A DNA stretch of 64,000 bases from Hirudo medicinalis (Eukaryota > Annelida > Clitellata > Hirudinida > Hirudinidae). The stretch's first letter is position 1. Every line of letters starts with the position of its first letter. Below are positions 51,241 through 63,815 of this stretch, in pieces. The notes under the pieces were generated by a model. That model was not told the DNA's origin. It searched no databases and worked only from the letters and a program-made list of their open reading frames with translations. A program made the translations under genes and the position numbers. The stretch covers positions 54,041 through 118,040 of the forward strand of contig MPNW01000006.1 in the NCBI GenBank assembly GCA_011800805.1, in the 5' to 3' direction.

Positions 51241-54200
51241 GTTATTTCTTCGTGTCAATGAAATGAAAAATGAACACCATTTGTTCGCAGAGCAGTGAAA
51301 TACAAATTTTTGTTAAGCCAGTCTCGACGACAATATGCTAATTAGCAGGGTTGTTATATCGCAGAATCGGCATCTTGGCAACACCGTCGCCGATACTTTT
51401 TTATGCCAGCATCCGAATTGTCGTTGCCAAAGCATTTCGCTACTGACGAGATACTCGTTGCTAATACTTTAAAAACCTTAGCATTATAAAAATCACTGAT
51501 ATCTATTGAAGCATTTAAGTTCAGTGCTGCAGTGAACAATTTTTTATATGAACAATTTTTGCCCAAGGGGAAATTTATCCGATCTTTTGAGTGCCTCGTG
51601 TATCCGAATAGGATGCAAAGGCACTTTATAATTATTCTACCATTTAAGCAGTGCCCCTACCCGAGTGCTCCCTGGCAGTGCAGGTTGGGTTGCGAACGCG
51701 ACACGTTACGACCCTAGCCGTTACCGCTGCACTCAGGAACGCAACCCATTCGGCCGATCTGCATGCCAGAAATTAAGTTGGAGTCGATCATTTTATTGAT
51801 CATTTTGTGAATAACAACTTATAAATTCATTCTATAGGAAACCTTATAAGCTATAAAAACTTCCCTTTAGATAGTCCCTTTTGAGAAAATGATACCTTAA
51901 TTGTGTATGATTACAATTGTATTTCACATTTTTCCCTTTTTGTTCAATATTATGTGGAAAATGTTGCTATTCATGCATTAAAAAAATGTTAAATATACTT
52001 ACATATTATATATGATTTTTTGAATAACAATTGCTCGTTTGTTGATTTCAATAAATTTTTTTTGCTTTCAGTTAAAATTGTCTGAGTTCTTATTATTTAA
52101 AAAAAAATACATAAGATATACTATTGGAAATAAATACTGGTATCGCACTATTTTTAAAACAAAATATTGGTATTGTTATCAGAAATACTTTTTGAGACTA
52201 TGGCTAACAACCCTGCTAATTAGTGATACCACTGCTAAGAAATAAAATTGAAAATTGTGGCATAAAAATAATAAGTGACGACATACTCATCATTCTTGTC
52301 GACAAAAATGGCTTGAGAAGAGAAGTTGACGTTGTATGAGGGTGCCATGATTATGTTGATGCCCTGAGGTTGATAGACCAAGGACATGCCAGGTTGAACA
52401 AAAAAGGGCATGTTTTCCAATCCAGACTGCATCTCGATCTTTCTTGACTTTAAATAACACATAAAATAATTACAACTTAAGTATTGACATACTGGAGATA
52501 GAGATTAATCAAAATTTGTTTTCAATACCAACATTGCAAAATATAAACTATTCATTTTTGAATACATCTTCTCCATATGAGAATTTAAACCAGTTTCAAA
52601 AGTAGCTTTGCAAATATTTTGTTGGTGGGATTCTTCTAAGCACTAAGTATGTTATTCTGCAATTTGAAGCAACCTTTAAATCATTGTGCATGCTGTTTCT
52701 AGCCACAACAAATAAGTCCATAAGACAGAAATTGCCATAACTTACACCATTAAATAAACTGAAAATGCTATCCATATATGCATAAATTATGTTAATCCTC
52801 AAGTTTCCCATAGAGCTAAGTTGGTCCCCCCCCCCCATCAATTCAATTTCATCTTCATTAGAGCCTCCAGAGCGCACTTTTACATGTTTTCATGTCATTA
52901 CCAACAAAAACAGGAAATCATTTGCAATCAATAATTACCCTCTTATTGTGCTTTGAAGTTTGCTCGCTAGCTTCGTACTACAGTTAAACTACAGTTAACC
53001 GCCTAGTAAATGCTTTTATCATAAAGTGGACGAATGGTAAACATCAGAATGGGCAGATATAACACGGTAAAGATCAGATCAAATAATTGATAGGAGCAGA
53101 CGTGTGACGTCGTTATATGCCTTGTTGATGTCCCGAAATTCCGTCAACAAATCATCATCAATTAAGGCCAAATGTCGATAAGCGATGAAAAAGTAAAATG
53201 ACTGACGGCTACTCCTTTTTGACGCACAGCACAACAACCAATTAATGTGGTTCGACAACGTCACTCATCGTCAAAATGGCGACACGTGCCCTATCACACG
53301 CCCTCCACATTCTAATTTTAGCAATGTAAATATTCTTAAAAAGCTCATCATTTAAAGTAGTTGTAGCTCACCTAATAAATAATAAGCACAAATATAATTT
53401 GTTAATTAATCGATGTTAGAAATTGCGAAATTAAAAAAAATTATGGATATTTTATAACAACAAATCTTTCCTACTGGACATGGTAGGCGGTGCTTTCATA
53501 AGGGTTTGTGTAACATGAAGGATGTGAACGTGATTTTAAAATAAATTCTCAATCTGCTGCCACGAAACATAAAATAAAATTTGCAAAAGTACGGTAGGTT
53601 GTTTGTTAACATGAAATTAATATCCTAGTTTTATTCTAATTAGCTCATACATGAATATATTTATGTATGTATACATAAAATGTATATTTCTTCACTTATA
53701 TTACTAAATTTAATAATTCCAATGAGTTTGTTACATAATAAAGCGACGGAAATGTAAGCTAATAATTACACTATATACTATAACATACTAAATACCGTAC
53801 AGCAAAATATTGAGTATCAGTGAGCGTTGTAATCACGGAAGTGATTGGATTTTGGTTATTATTAATTACACTAAGTGTTGTTACATGAGTGGTTGACTAA
53901 ATGTATAGAAGTAACAGCTCCTTAGGGAGAAGGGTTTTTCAGAGATAAAAAGTAGAGCATTGCTTATAATCACTGAATAAGATTTATTCAGCGAAGAACA
54001 TTAAATAAGGTGTTAGGATCTTAAAAATTTTGCAAGTTTTATATTAAATTAGTTCAATCAACAGACTTTTTGCAGTCAGCCAAACAGATATGTCGTTTGA
54101 GGGTCATGTCGTCAGCTAATTTCGAGAAAGTGTGTGAAGATTTGCCCCTCCCTGAACATTAAGCAATGAGCCCACCATCTTTATGACTAATCTATTTTTT

Positions 54201-54743
54201 CTCTACTTAGTTTACTTTCAGAAAACTCTGCATTTGCAGTGATAAATTTGACAATGTCATTCCACTTTTTCGATTAAATTTAAATTGAGTATCGTTCGGG
54301 TTGTTTACTGATTGATCAACGTTTACACGATTTATCTGAAATTTTTAATTTTTTTAAAATTTCTACTTTAGAAAGTAACATTTTCAATTCGATTTAAATT
54401 CACTTTTATTTTAAACCAGACTAAAACTGCAATTTGGTTTGGTTCGTTTGGATCGTTCTGGTAACAACGGGTGGAATTGTGTCATTTGTTGGCTCAGCAT
54501 AATTTGTTTATATTTTAAATGCATTGTCTGAATGCTTTGTTAGACAAACATCTGGAACTATGTTTCTGTCACTGAAGCTACTGCGACTCTTCTTTGTATA
54601 ATGTTCGCAACTAATTAGTCCAGGAAGCCAAATTAGTTAGAAGTCTGCAAACTCGATAATTGTAGATGTTCATTTGCGTTTACAATGTACCTTTAAAAAC
54701 ATTGCTTTCAGTTCACAAATTGCAGTCGTTGCATGTCGACAAA
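51241..54743. other. Region between divergent PKNOX and SAAL1 genes
   Basis: Promoter sides of both genes. It contains a possible alternative PKNOX exon (listed separately), a C11 homopolymer near 52826-52836, and a pair of inverted 8-base arms (GGGTTGCG near 51687, CGCAACCC near 51739). Minus-strand frames at 52596-52877 and 53079-53264 could be exons, but I cannot link them to a known protein. Confidence 0.45.
52287..52432 (-). CDS. Possible alternative first coding exon of PKNOX
   Basis: Minus strand: an ATG at 52432 opens a 48-codon frame (MQSGLENMPFFVQPGMSLVYQ, continuing to IFVDKNDE) that ends in a good donor, GA|GTATGTCG, at phase 2. PKNOX exon 2 (51022) begins at exactly the matching phase, and joining them would yield NDE followed by HPLYPLV. 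The exon lies 1.0 kb upstream of the canonical first exon. The peptide itself is not one I recognise. It could also belong to a separate gene whose other exons I cannot see. Confidence 0.35.
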
Positions 54744-57399
54744 ATGTCGTCAACATCAGAGAGCAATGGCAGTTTGAAAATTCCCATATGCCAGGAATCG
54801 ATGGCAAATGAATCACAGACTCAAGATCCTCACCTTGTTTATGATGAGGACGCTCAAGAAATGGATTCTTCAGACATTGGTGGACCTGTGGCAAACCCTG
54901 AAATGCCACAGGAAATGGTTGGACAGGATCTCGAGGATGCAGACACCATAAAAGACACTGTATTCAGCAAACATTGGGCTATATCTGTTTTACTTGAATT
55001 TGTCAGGGTTGGTGGTTGAAAATAACTTGATTCTGAGATTTTTATAATGCAGCTAATATTTTTCTTGTTATCTGAATAAATAAGTATGTTGAAAACAAAA
55101 ATCTTCATGAACTACCTGAACTTGAAGAAGCATTTCATGATAATTTGTGCAAACTTTGGGACATCTCCATTAGTGAGGTTAGAGCAATGGGCATTGATTC
55201 TTTTCTTTTTGAGTTTGAGGTTAATTATACAGTTTTTCACTTAATGAAATGGTTTGGGCTTTGCCTTTCTTGCAAATTAATAAGAGAAGAATTATTAATA
55301 TGATGTTTACTTATACAGGGTGTTTCAATATTTCTTCTGGAAAATGAATATTTAGATTTATTCTCAGCATGCATTGAAAGATCTGCATGCCCTAGGGCCA
55401 TTGTAAGTAATAAAATAAAAATTGTTTAAGTGAGTGATTTTGTGGAACAACTTATGTTCTGAAACACCAGGAAATAAGTGTTGGTATCCTTGCAAACATG
55501 TCCTGCGTTGATCTCGTCTCTGAAGCTATTGAAAAAGACTCGCAAATAATGTCAGTTGAACTGTGTTTTATTCTATTCTATTTTAGAATTTTTTAGTTTA
55601 GTTTTAGTCTTTAATTTTTTCAGTTTTAGTTTATACCTTTGTATTAATTGTAATAAAAGACATGTTTATTCAATCTTCATAATGTTATCTTGTCATTAAA
55701 AATTTGTGCCAGGAAAATTGCAGTTTGTCTGCTGCAGTCCTCATACCCTCCAGTTTTGGTTGAGACTTCAAGGTCAAGATTTTGTTTAGCACTTTGTGGT
55801 GCATGTTAATCAATGAGCTTGACTCCAACCCTGCTGCTCTTTTAGACTCTTAACAACTTGCATTTCAAGAAGTAAATCTGTTCAGAAATGGATGGATGAA
55901 ATCAAGGAGTCGCCCGAAGTTTTTGGCTGCATTCTCTTTATTTTGAACAGTTCCACTAACTGTGATTATTGATTATGCTTTACATTGTTTTGATTGAAAA
56001 TAGTTCCCATCCCTGCAAATTCCATTATCTTTAAAAACTCACGAAGCTCCTTGTTTACAATTTCTGTTCAGAAATTAGAAATAATTTGTTTTGTTTGCCC
56101 GAATCAAGCTCAATTGCTGGAAGGAATTGCTGAATTTATTGATGGAGTATTGGAAGCAGATGATGGCTTGTGCCAAAACTGGAGCACCCCAGAATTTGTT
56201 GCTGCAACCATGGAAGCTCTCATTCAACTTGGGTGACTTCTTAAAATACCTGCATTCGATGATTGATTATTTTTCAAATATTTTGCAATTTTATGCTTTT
56301 TTTGCAGGATGTCTCAATTTATTGTACAAAAATGTATTGCATTGCCATAATTTGTGTATTTGATTTGCAGAGTTTTAGATGAGTTATACATGTAAAGAAG
56401 AACTTGAGGGACTTTATCTCATATTAATCTTTTTGTAGGCCCAACATTGGAGAGTCTGGCAAGACCTTTCTGCACATTCTCCAGTGTGTTTCAACCTCGG
56501 AAACAGGAGTTAAAGCTCTCGGTTATTTTATTGAAATAATTTTAATGTCATGAGGCTGATCATTAATTACGGACTTGGGGCTGGCATCTTTATCTAGCTT
56601 ACAAAAATGCATTTATGAGAAAGATTTTCCTCTTTTGCCTCATCATTATATTATTATAACTTTTGGTGAGAATATGTTTATTATTTTTATTACTTATCCT
56701 TTGCAGCAATGCATGCTGAAAAAGCTTGCAAATTCTCAATCTCCTACTTAAAGTCTATTTCTGATGAAGATTTCATTGTCCTTGATGATAAGGAAACCAG
56801 CATTGCTTCGGCGCTTGCTGTACTGAATGCTGCGTTTTGTCACTGGGAAGGGAGAAAAGAATTTGTTTCACATGGTAATATCGGGCACACAGTAGTGGTG
56901 TAATGATTATTAATCAATATCGCATGTTATCATTGTTTAGCTTTATTATTAATTACAGAGTATACTCTGATAAGATGTATCCTGAAATTGATAGAAGTTT
57001 CCTCGAAGATGGGAAAATACAAAAATGATAACATTGGTGATATGTGTGATGCCAGTGATTCCCTTTCATGCCTCATTAATGAGCTTCTTGTTTCTCTCCT
57101 ACAAGACACTCTGTCCACACTCTTGCAGGTCAGTTAATGGTTGATGATTTTCAAGAATTCATTAGTTTTCATTATTTGCTTTTTCTCAGGTTGCTCTTGA
57201 CAGCTTAAAGTTGGAAAAAGATATAACAATTCCCAAGTCACTGGAGTACTTAGAGACCACATGTGACTCCAACAGACTGACATTCTTTCTCAAATCATCA
57301 ACCAATCACCATTTATGGCTTGATATTGCCAGGGCATTTAAATGTATCAGGCTAATTGATTGTCTGACATCAGAAATGGAATCTTTGAAAATTCATTAA
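54744..57399 (+). CDS. SAAL1: SAAL1 (serum amyloid A-like 1) family protein, eleven exons
   Basis: Helical-repeat protein; vertebrate SAAL1 is linked to proliferation control, but its molecular role is not well defined. Exons: 54744-55007, 55085-55177, 55319-55402, 55471-55550, 55713-55772, 55846-55961, 56109-56232, 56439-56521, 56707-56874, 56959-57128, 57190-57399, giving 483 residues (human 474). Matches in order: TVFSKHWAISVLLEFV (human VYSKHWLFGVL), LCKLWDISISEGVSIFL, CPRAIEISVGILANMSC, PPVLVETSRLL, FILNSSTNSQLLEGIAEFID and TFLHILQCVST. All junctions keep phase. The Met at 54744 is chosen because it follows a stretch without family similarity and starts the usual acidic leader; an in-frame Met at 54666 is possible. 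Confidence 0.93.
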
Positions 57400-58846
57400 A
57401 TTCAGGTCTTCAACTATAAAAAATGAAACCAAAAGATTGCTTCTTGTGACTTGGTATAACCATTGCACCAAATTCTCCATAAGTAGAAATCACTAAGTAA
57501 GAGAATAACATTAATGTTTGTTGGTGTTGTATATTTTGCAGTTGAGACTATTTGCAGCACTATGGATGATGGTTAATTATTCATGAGCATAATGGAGGCG
57601 GAGACGAAAAATGAGATTAAACTTTAAATTGATTTCAGGGTCTGGGGTTGAGGGGAATCTCAAAATTATAAGCAACTGACTGAGCAGAGATGTTATGTTT
57701 ACGATGGGCCCTATTTAAATATTACCTAAGAAGTTCTGCCATTTTATGGTCATCGACATCCAGGCCGCTCTATTTGCAATTTATTCATGTCAAACGAAAC
57801 TATCGCTTCATAAAACTCTCAGGTAGGGGAGTTTGTAGCGGCGCAAAGTGAGTTCATTCGGTTCGACCTAGCTGTATTGTAGCATTGTAATGACCACTAC
57901 AGTCTTTTCTTTTTTCTAAGCTATAACCTCCATCTTCAGTACCTGTGTAGTTCCTTGCGTCTGTAATCCAATTCACCGACGTTGCTTACTCAAATGTTCA
58001 TTCAATAATGAGCAAGTTTCAGCGAGCATACAGGATCCTTTTTGAGAAAGATCAACCTCTTTGTCAAAAAATAATACTTCCGAGCCTTAGAGACCTATTT
58101 ACTTTTAGAGAAGCTCATTTCTTTTTTTTTTATGAACAAGTTGTCGTCCTTTGCTCACAACCCATAACCAACCATAAATTTTGTCTACTAAAAAAACCCT
58201 TTATGTGGATCGCACGTAATCAATAAACAATGAAGAAGCAAACTTAGCTATTATAGAACAAAAAGTACAATCCCAAGGGAAATTTATGTCGTAATTGGAC
58301 TTCCTCTCAAGAAATTAAAGCTTTGCCCAGGCACTCCAGGCCAGTGCCAGATTTAGGCGTAGTCGGAATGTGCTACTGCTCAAGGACTCCAATCAAACAA
58401 ACCTCATTTTTTCTTGTCAGCACTGGCGCAGAGGCAGTAATTCCAGGCCATGCAGTTTTATGCAGAACCCCACGTCTGACCATTCTCAGCATTATTTAGC
58501 GCATTTTAAGTACCACAGACAAGGTTTTTACATATTAATTTTTTGTGCTGCATTTCCCAGAGAAAGTGAAAAAATTCAACTGACTCCAGAGTTGCAATGG
58601 GCAACATTGCGCCACCGCTACAACACAAACGGAAATTTATGCAAAACGTTATGCTTTTCTTTGTGGATCACTGGTACAATTCATTAAAAATGAGGCAACC
58701 CACTTTCTCATCCATTAATTTCGAGGTTCAAATTGAAACTTCGCAAATCTTCTCTTTGAATAAAAGACTTACAATTCTTTTTTAGAAGTTTAGTAATGTA
58801 ACTGTACAAAACCCAAAACTGTCTGCTCAATAAATTTATGCACACA
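57400..58846. other. Intergenic region between converging SAAL1 and TASOR genes
   Basis: Holds both 3' flanks. A plus-strand frame of about 105 codons at 58370-58687 has no recognisable similarity. The CCAGTGCCAGATTTAGGC stretch near 58340 resembles ends of DNA transposon fragments but cannot be assigned. Confidence 0.45.
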
Positions 58847-61800
58847 TCATCTGCTGCCAGGATGTTGGTGAGAAAAACGTGACCTGTTTAGACGAGGGTC
58901 AGGCTTATTTGGGTACGGATTATGAGGTCTCTGGTGATGGTTGTCAATAAAATTTTTTTGAAATGTCTTTGGGTCTGGCAGAAATGATCCATACCTTCTT
59001 CTTTGATCAGAAAATTGTGGAGAGAGACTCCCACTGTCTCCAGGAGAATATGGCATCATATGTGTCTGATGCATGGAATTGAACTGCTCATCTGGAGTCT
59101 GGACAACATCTTGTCGATAGAAGGCATCAACCACAGGAGCCTCAGGAGAAAATGGTTGATTCTGCTGATCATGTACTCTGTTTGAGAATCCAATGTCACC
59201 ATCAGCTTTAGATATTTTCCCAAGCCTGGGATCTGCTCTCACAGATTTCTTTTGATTTTCAGGATTCTCTACTTTTGGGACACCAGCCAAGTCACCTGTG
59301 CCTCTTGAGGAGACTTCAGGAAGAGGGCTTAACCCAAGGCCAATGATGTTCTTACTCTTTAATTCTTCTAGCAACTGATTCACTTTTGGATCAGCTATTG
59401 CAGTAGCATATATTGTCTCAGGAATTTTAAATGAGGGAGTTATTGAAGAATTGATAGATTCCAGTGATGGGGAAGAGACGTTTTGGGAAATGCTCGTAGC
59501 AGCTGCAACGGGAGGATCGGTTGCAGCCGATTCGCTAGCCTTCAAATCCACTTTATGCACAAACTGTTGCAGGTTTGGACCGGTTTCCTGTTTAGATTGT
59601 CCGCTGTATCCGTAACTTGTTCTCGTTCCGTGGCTCGACCTGCGTGCAACTTCGATGTTCATCTTGTCTTGGACGTCCGACATGTGTTCAAACAGGCTTA
59701 AAAGGCGGCTCGTGCCAATGATCGAATGGTGCTTGTTGTTGGAATCAAGTTCTGGCTTAGTAGATTTGACTTTGTGTCTCAATCTAGGATCTCGAACCTT
59801 GGCTGAAGATTGCTCAATTTCTGGTGATGCTGGAGGTTCAGAAAAAGTGGTACATCCCTGACTCTCCTTCTCCGAATTGAAGAACGGATTTACTCTCGAG
59901 AAATTCACGGCAAGCTTTCTCTCCACATAGCCTTAAAATCAATATGGAAACATTCTATTTAGTAAATTCAATAACGTGACATAGAACACAAATGTTAGTT
60001 AAGTAATTAAAGAAAATGATAATATTGCTAAAATGAATTAATAGTCAAACCTGGAATTCTTGAAGAGGCAGCATGTTTAGAAACAAAGAAGCAGTAAAGT
60101 GAATGCTTCTCACCATCACTGCTATTCAAACTAGCTACAAAAGAAAAACTTCAAAGTTTAAAAACATTTAACACCCTTAATACCATTTACAAAATATCTA
60201 TTTTAAGGTAATGAAAATGCAGACTTGGTTTACTCACCACATTCCTTCAGAGCTTCAGAGGGCACAAAATATATCTCTGTGCAATCCAACAGAACAGCAT
60301 ATCCAACCTAGACAAACATTTTGTTGAAGTGATTTATTTAAAGCTTCTATTATCTCGAGCAGCTGTTAATGGCAGACGAGTTACCATGGATGTCTGGTTG
60401 AGATGTTCCACGAATGAAGTGAAAGTTGAACTGGAAAATGTAGGACAGAGAGAGGCTGTGGCAATGCACGAGTCACCGGAAAAGGTCTCCCTTTTTCTAT
60501 CAAGAGACAAAAGTACATCTTTTAAGATGGCCGCCTTTAAATATTCAAGTGAAACTTTCTCTTTGATGTGAATGTCGACTCCTCTGAAAAATAGAAACGA
60601 TTATTCGAATTAATTAATATTTTGATTACGAACGATATTTTATTTATTTCACAAACAGAACAGATCAAATGATATTGATAGACATCGAATCTATCTCGGA
60701 GAATTTAATTAATCCCCAACAAATATTGACTTCGACACTCACAAGAAGGTCGAGTCGATGAAGACCGAAGCAGAATTCAAGAGGCAAAAACCCAGAGACA
60801 TTTCCGACACGAAAACATTTCCAGACCACAGCTGATAATCGTTGAAAGGAGTCAACGTTTGCTTCAGATTGCTTTGCAATTCTGTTTCCTTCACTGAATT
60901 TCCTGAGGTGCCCTGTGATTTTGATGTCTTCTTTTCAGAAGCATGAAGACCTGATTTTCTTTCAACTCTTTTTTTGTACAGAAAGAACAAAACATTTTGA
61001 TCAGAGAAGCATTATAAAGGTGCAATTAATATCAAATATTTAACCAAACATTACAAACAGTAACATCCAATAAGACCAATTCCAGACAAAATATAAAATA
61101 TGATATACAAATTAAAAAATAAACATCATTGTCCATGAACATTTTATACCGACTTGCTTTGTTTCAGAGAGGGAGTTGCCAGGAGAGGGATGCTCCTAGC
61201 ACTCCTTTCGTATCTAAAGTTGAGCAAGGCGTACGGAAGAATCTGACCGGGCACGTTGGAGAGTTCAGAGTCCTCCATGTATTCATACAAGTAAAGCTAG
61301 AAACAGTTTGATGAATGACTTGAGTCAAGACATTAACACGAAATCGATTACATCTATCACATGAAGCACCAAAGTGTTACCTGAGTGCACTCAAAAATTT
61401 GTTGAAGTGAATTGGCAGACAGGTCCACCGCAGAAGATTTGAGAACGTGACAATCGAAGTTCGGGGAGGGGTCGAGGATTATTCCAGTCAGACACTCGGA
61501 CATCAGTTTCACCCTCCCCTGGTCGTATTAATGAGCAATGAAGAACCAAAACTACAAACAATCGTTGTTCACCAAACAAAACCAACCTTGATCACCTTCA
61601 AAACAAGCATTGTGCCAAACATTTTATTTTTTAGTGGCTTTGGAGATATTATGTCCGCATGCTTGCTGAGGTAAACTCCTGGTGTGGATGATAATAATAA
61701 GTAATCAAAATGCAATCCAACGTCGGCTCAGACGATGCTAGCAATACGTTGCAGCAGAAAAATGACTAACCCATCTTTGGATCTCCCAAACATGTTATGT

Positions 61801-62376
61801 CAGTGTTATTGGTAAATAAGCCTTCAGAACAAACCTTATTAGCCTATAAATAATAATTCTGATTGCAAATATTCATGGTTAAACATAGAATTGAATAAAA
61901 AAAGAACCCTCATAATTTAAATGTAAACTTGGTGTATACCTGACAAGATATTATTGATAAATCTGCTAAATTATGTATTTAAATACTAATTATTTCTTTT
62001 CTTTCTGATTATTGAATTAAATTCAATACAAAAATCTTATGTTAAAAATAAATAAGCAGAATTTTGAAAAGTACGTAGTTCAAGGCATACCGAGGCATCA
62101 TCAGTGAAGTACAAGAAAGCAAATATTTCCTGGAGTTCTTTATCCGTATATCCGTTCTGCTTCATCTGCTTCCTCCTGTCCGTAAACTTTCAAGAAAAAG
62201 TGCTAAGTTCGAGTGCGTGCGGTCGAGAAAATAAAACATCGTCAAAAAACCTTGTCAAGAAGGTTAGCGTTGTTGATGAGACGAGGACGACTGAAAACAA
62301 AGCAATCGACGCTCTCCCTGTCCTTGAAACTCTGATGGACGACCCTTACGAGCTCCCTTGCCTCAGGACTTGACAT
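58847..62376 (-). CDS. TASOR: Compact TASOR homologue (HUSH complex type), eleven exons
   Basis: Vertebrate TASOR is the scaffold of the HUSH silencing complex. Exons in coding order: 62251-62376, 62091-62186, 61771-61834, 61587-61678, 61381-61518, 61154-61296, 60743-60967, 60378-60583, 60238-60309, 60051-60134, 58847-59931; about 776 residues. The pseudo-PARP domain (about 1-215) matches human TASOR in order: RRKQMKQNGYTDKELQE (human RREMKENGRSDKELEE), CLGDPKMGVYLSKHADII, VLKVIKGRVK, NFDCHV, LYLYEYM and GQILPYALLNF. A SPOC-like region follows (about 240-410: YQLWSGNVFVSEM, KEKVSLEYLK, YAVLLDC). The last exon is polar and probably disordered, with three DPRL motifs (about 462, 648, 762). Human TASOR is about 1,670 residues, so most of its C-terminal half has no counterpart here. 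The donor of exon 6 and acceptor of exon 7, and the donor of exon 8, are weak choices forced by phase. A further upstream exon is possible. Confidence 0.85.
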
Positions 62377-62660
62377 TTCGATCCTCGTGAAGACGTCTTA
62401 AGCAAATATTGTTTCGAATCAGATATTCCCTCAATAAAACAAAACTCAATTAAGCATCTAAATTACTAAATAAAACAAAATTGCATGATAAATTGTTGTG
62501 AAATGTTTAAAAATATTGGTAACAAGTGGTTAGAGGCAAGATTTTCAAGAATAAGTAATAATTTCAACTTGAGTCCAAGGGCACTTTTAAATTTTGTGAC
62601 TTTTAATCATGAAAATTTGTGATCAAAAAAGAGAACAAAATCACTCCAAATTTGTCAAAA
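62377..62660. other. Upstream flank of the TASOR gene
   Basis: AT-rich, about 280 bases between the TASOR start and the LINE. It would hold the TASOR promoter if the first exon is complete. Confidence 0.4.
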
Positions 62661-62664
62661 AAAA

Positions 62665-63805
62665 ATGTGTCGTCAGAAGAGGTTCTTAAGCTCATTCGTT
62701 CACTGCCCAACAAGTCATCTCCTCTTGACTTTCTCCCCACTCAGCACTGGCATTTTACCTTCAAGTTCTCCCCTTCTTAAAAAGCCAAGTCTCAACTCAA
62801 GCTCTCCTGCCAATTACAGACCTATCTCCAATCTTTCTACCATTTCAAAACTGCTCGAAAGACTCATTCTGTCCAGAATTCATCCCCATATTACCACATC
62901 CTCTAAATTCTCTTCTTTCCAACCTGCCTATAGACCCGGTTTTTCTACAGAAACTGCTATTTCAGACATCTTCAACAATCTCTCCGACTTATATGGCAAA
63001 GGTAATTGTGCCATCATGGTCGGTCTTGACCTCTCGGCGACATTCGACACTATCAACCACCAGACTGTTGGAGAGACTTAATTCCTTTGGAATGGATGAC
63101 CTTGCATTCTCTTGGATAGAATCTTACCTTTCTAATAAAATCCAATATGTGAAACTTGGCAACCACTCATCCACTCCAGTTGAACTTCTTGCTGGTGTTC
63201 CTCAGGGCTCTGTCCTGGAACCTTTGCTTTTCATAACCTACATTTCACCATCGTCCAACATCATTCAAGACTTCGAAGTATCCTTCCATCAATATTCAGA
63301 TGACACAAGCCTCTTCTCTATCCTCTTCAACCATAGCATGTCCTATCAATCCACCAATTATTGGCACCTCGTTAACTTTCAACTGAATCCGCAGAAATCT
63401 GAATTCATGTTTGTCGGCACTTGTGTGCCCGCCCAAAAACTGTCTCCCCATCTTCCATAAAAGTCGCAGGCACCCTCCTTCCTTCTTCTACTACTCTTAA
63501 ATTCCTCTGTGTTACTTTTAATTCTCACCTCAGCTTTAAAGAACATTCCGCCTCCATCGACACAACTTCTGCCCTTGCACACAGTCTCAACCAGTTCACA
63601 AATCATCGCTCATCAACAGAGGCTTCTCATATGCCTCTCTTGCTATCAGGAATGCATCACCCCTGTCTTAAGAGCTCAACCATTCCTGGAGCTCTTCAAG
63701 CATCATCTGAAGACCCACCTCTTCAGGATACCAACAAAGACACAAGGCACCTCTGATGCTATGCAAATGGCACATTACAAATTAACTATTATTTATTATT
63801 ATTAA
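62665..63805 (+). mobile_element. CR1/L2-like LINE fragment with RT domain
   Basis: Plus strand, two or three frames. RT fingers and palm: ANYRPISNLSTISKLLERLI, FQPAYRPGFSTETA, GLDLSATFDTINH (catalytic Asp present), then after a frameshift near 63060 FSWIESYLSNKIQYV, GVPQGSVLEPLLF and YSDDTSLF in place of FADDTQLY-type. After another shift come VTFNSHLSFKEH and the C-terminal FKHHLKTHLF. The 3' end is GATGCTATGCAAATGGC then an ATT-rich tail (63780-63815), typical of CR1/L2 ends. The 5' part is truncated. It is better preserved than the 47-48 kb copy, so probably younger. Confidence 0.9.
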
Positions 63806-63815
63806 TATTATTAAA

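Noticed and set aside
51640..51780. Possible tRNA gene in a GC-richer patch
   Set aside because: A GGTTGCGAACG string resembles a B box only loosely, and no cloverleaf with matching acceptor arms could be drawn.
53079..53264. Minus-strand 61-codon frame in the PKNOX-SAAL1 spacer
   Set aside because: No match to a known protein, and I found no phase-consistent link to PKNOX or another exon.
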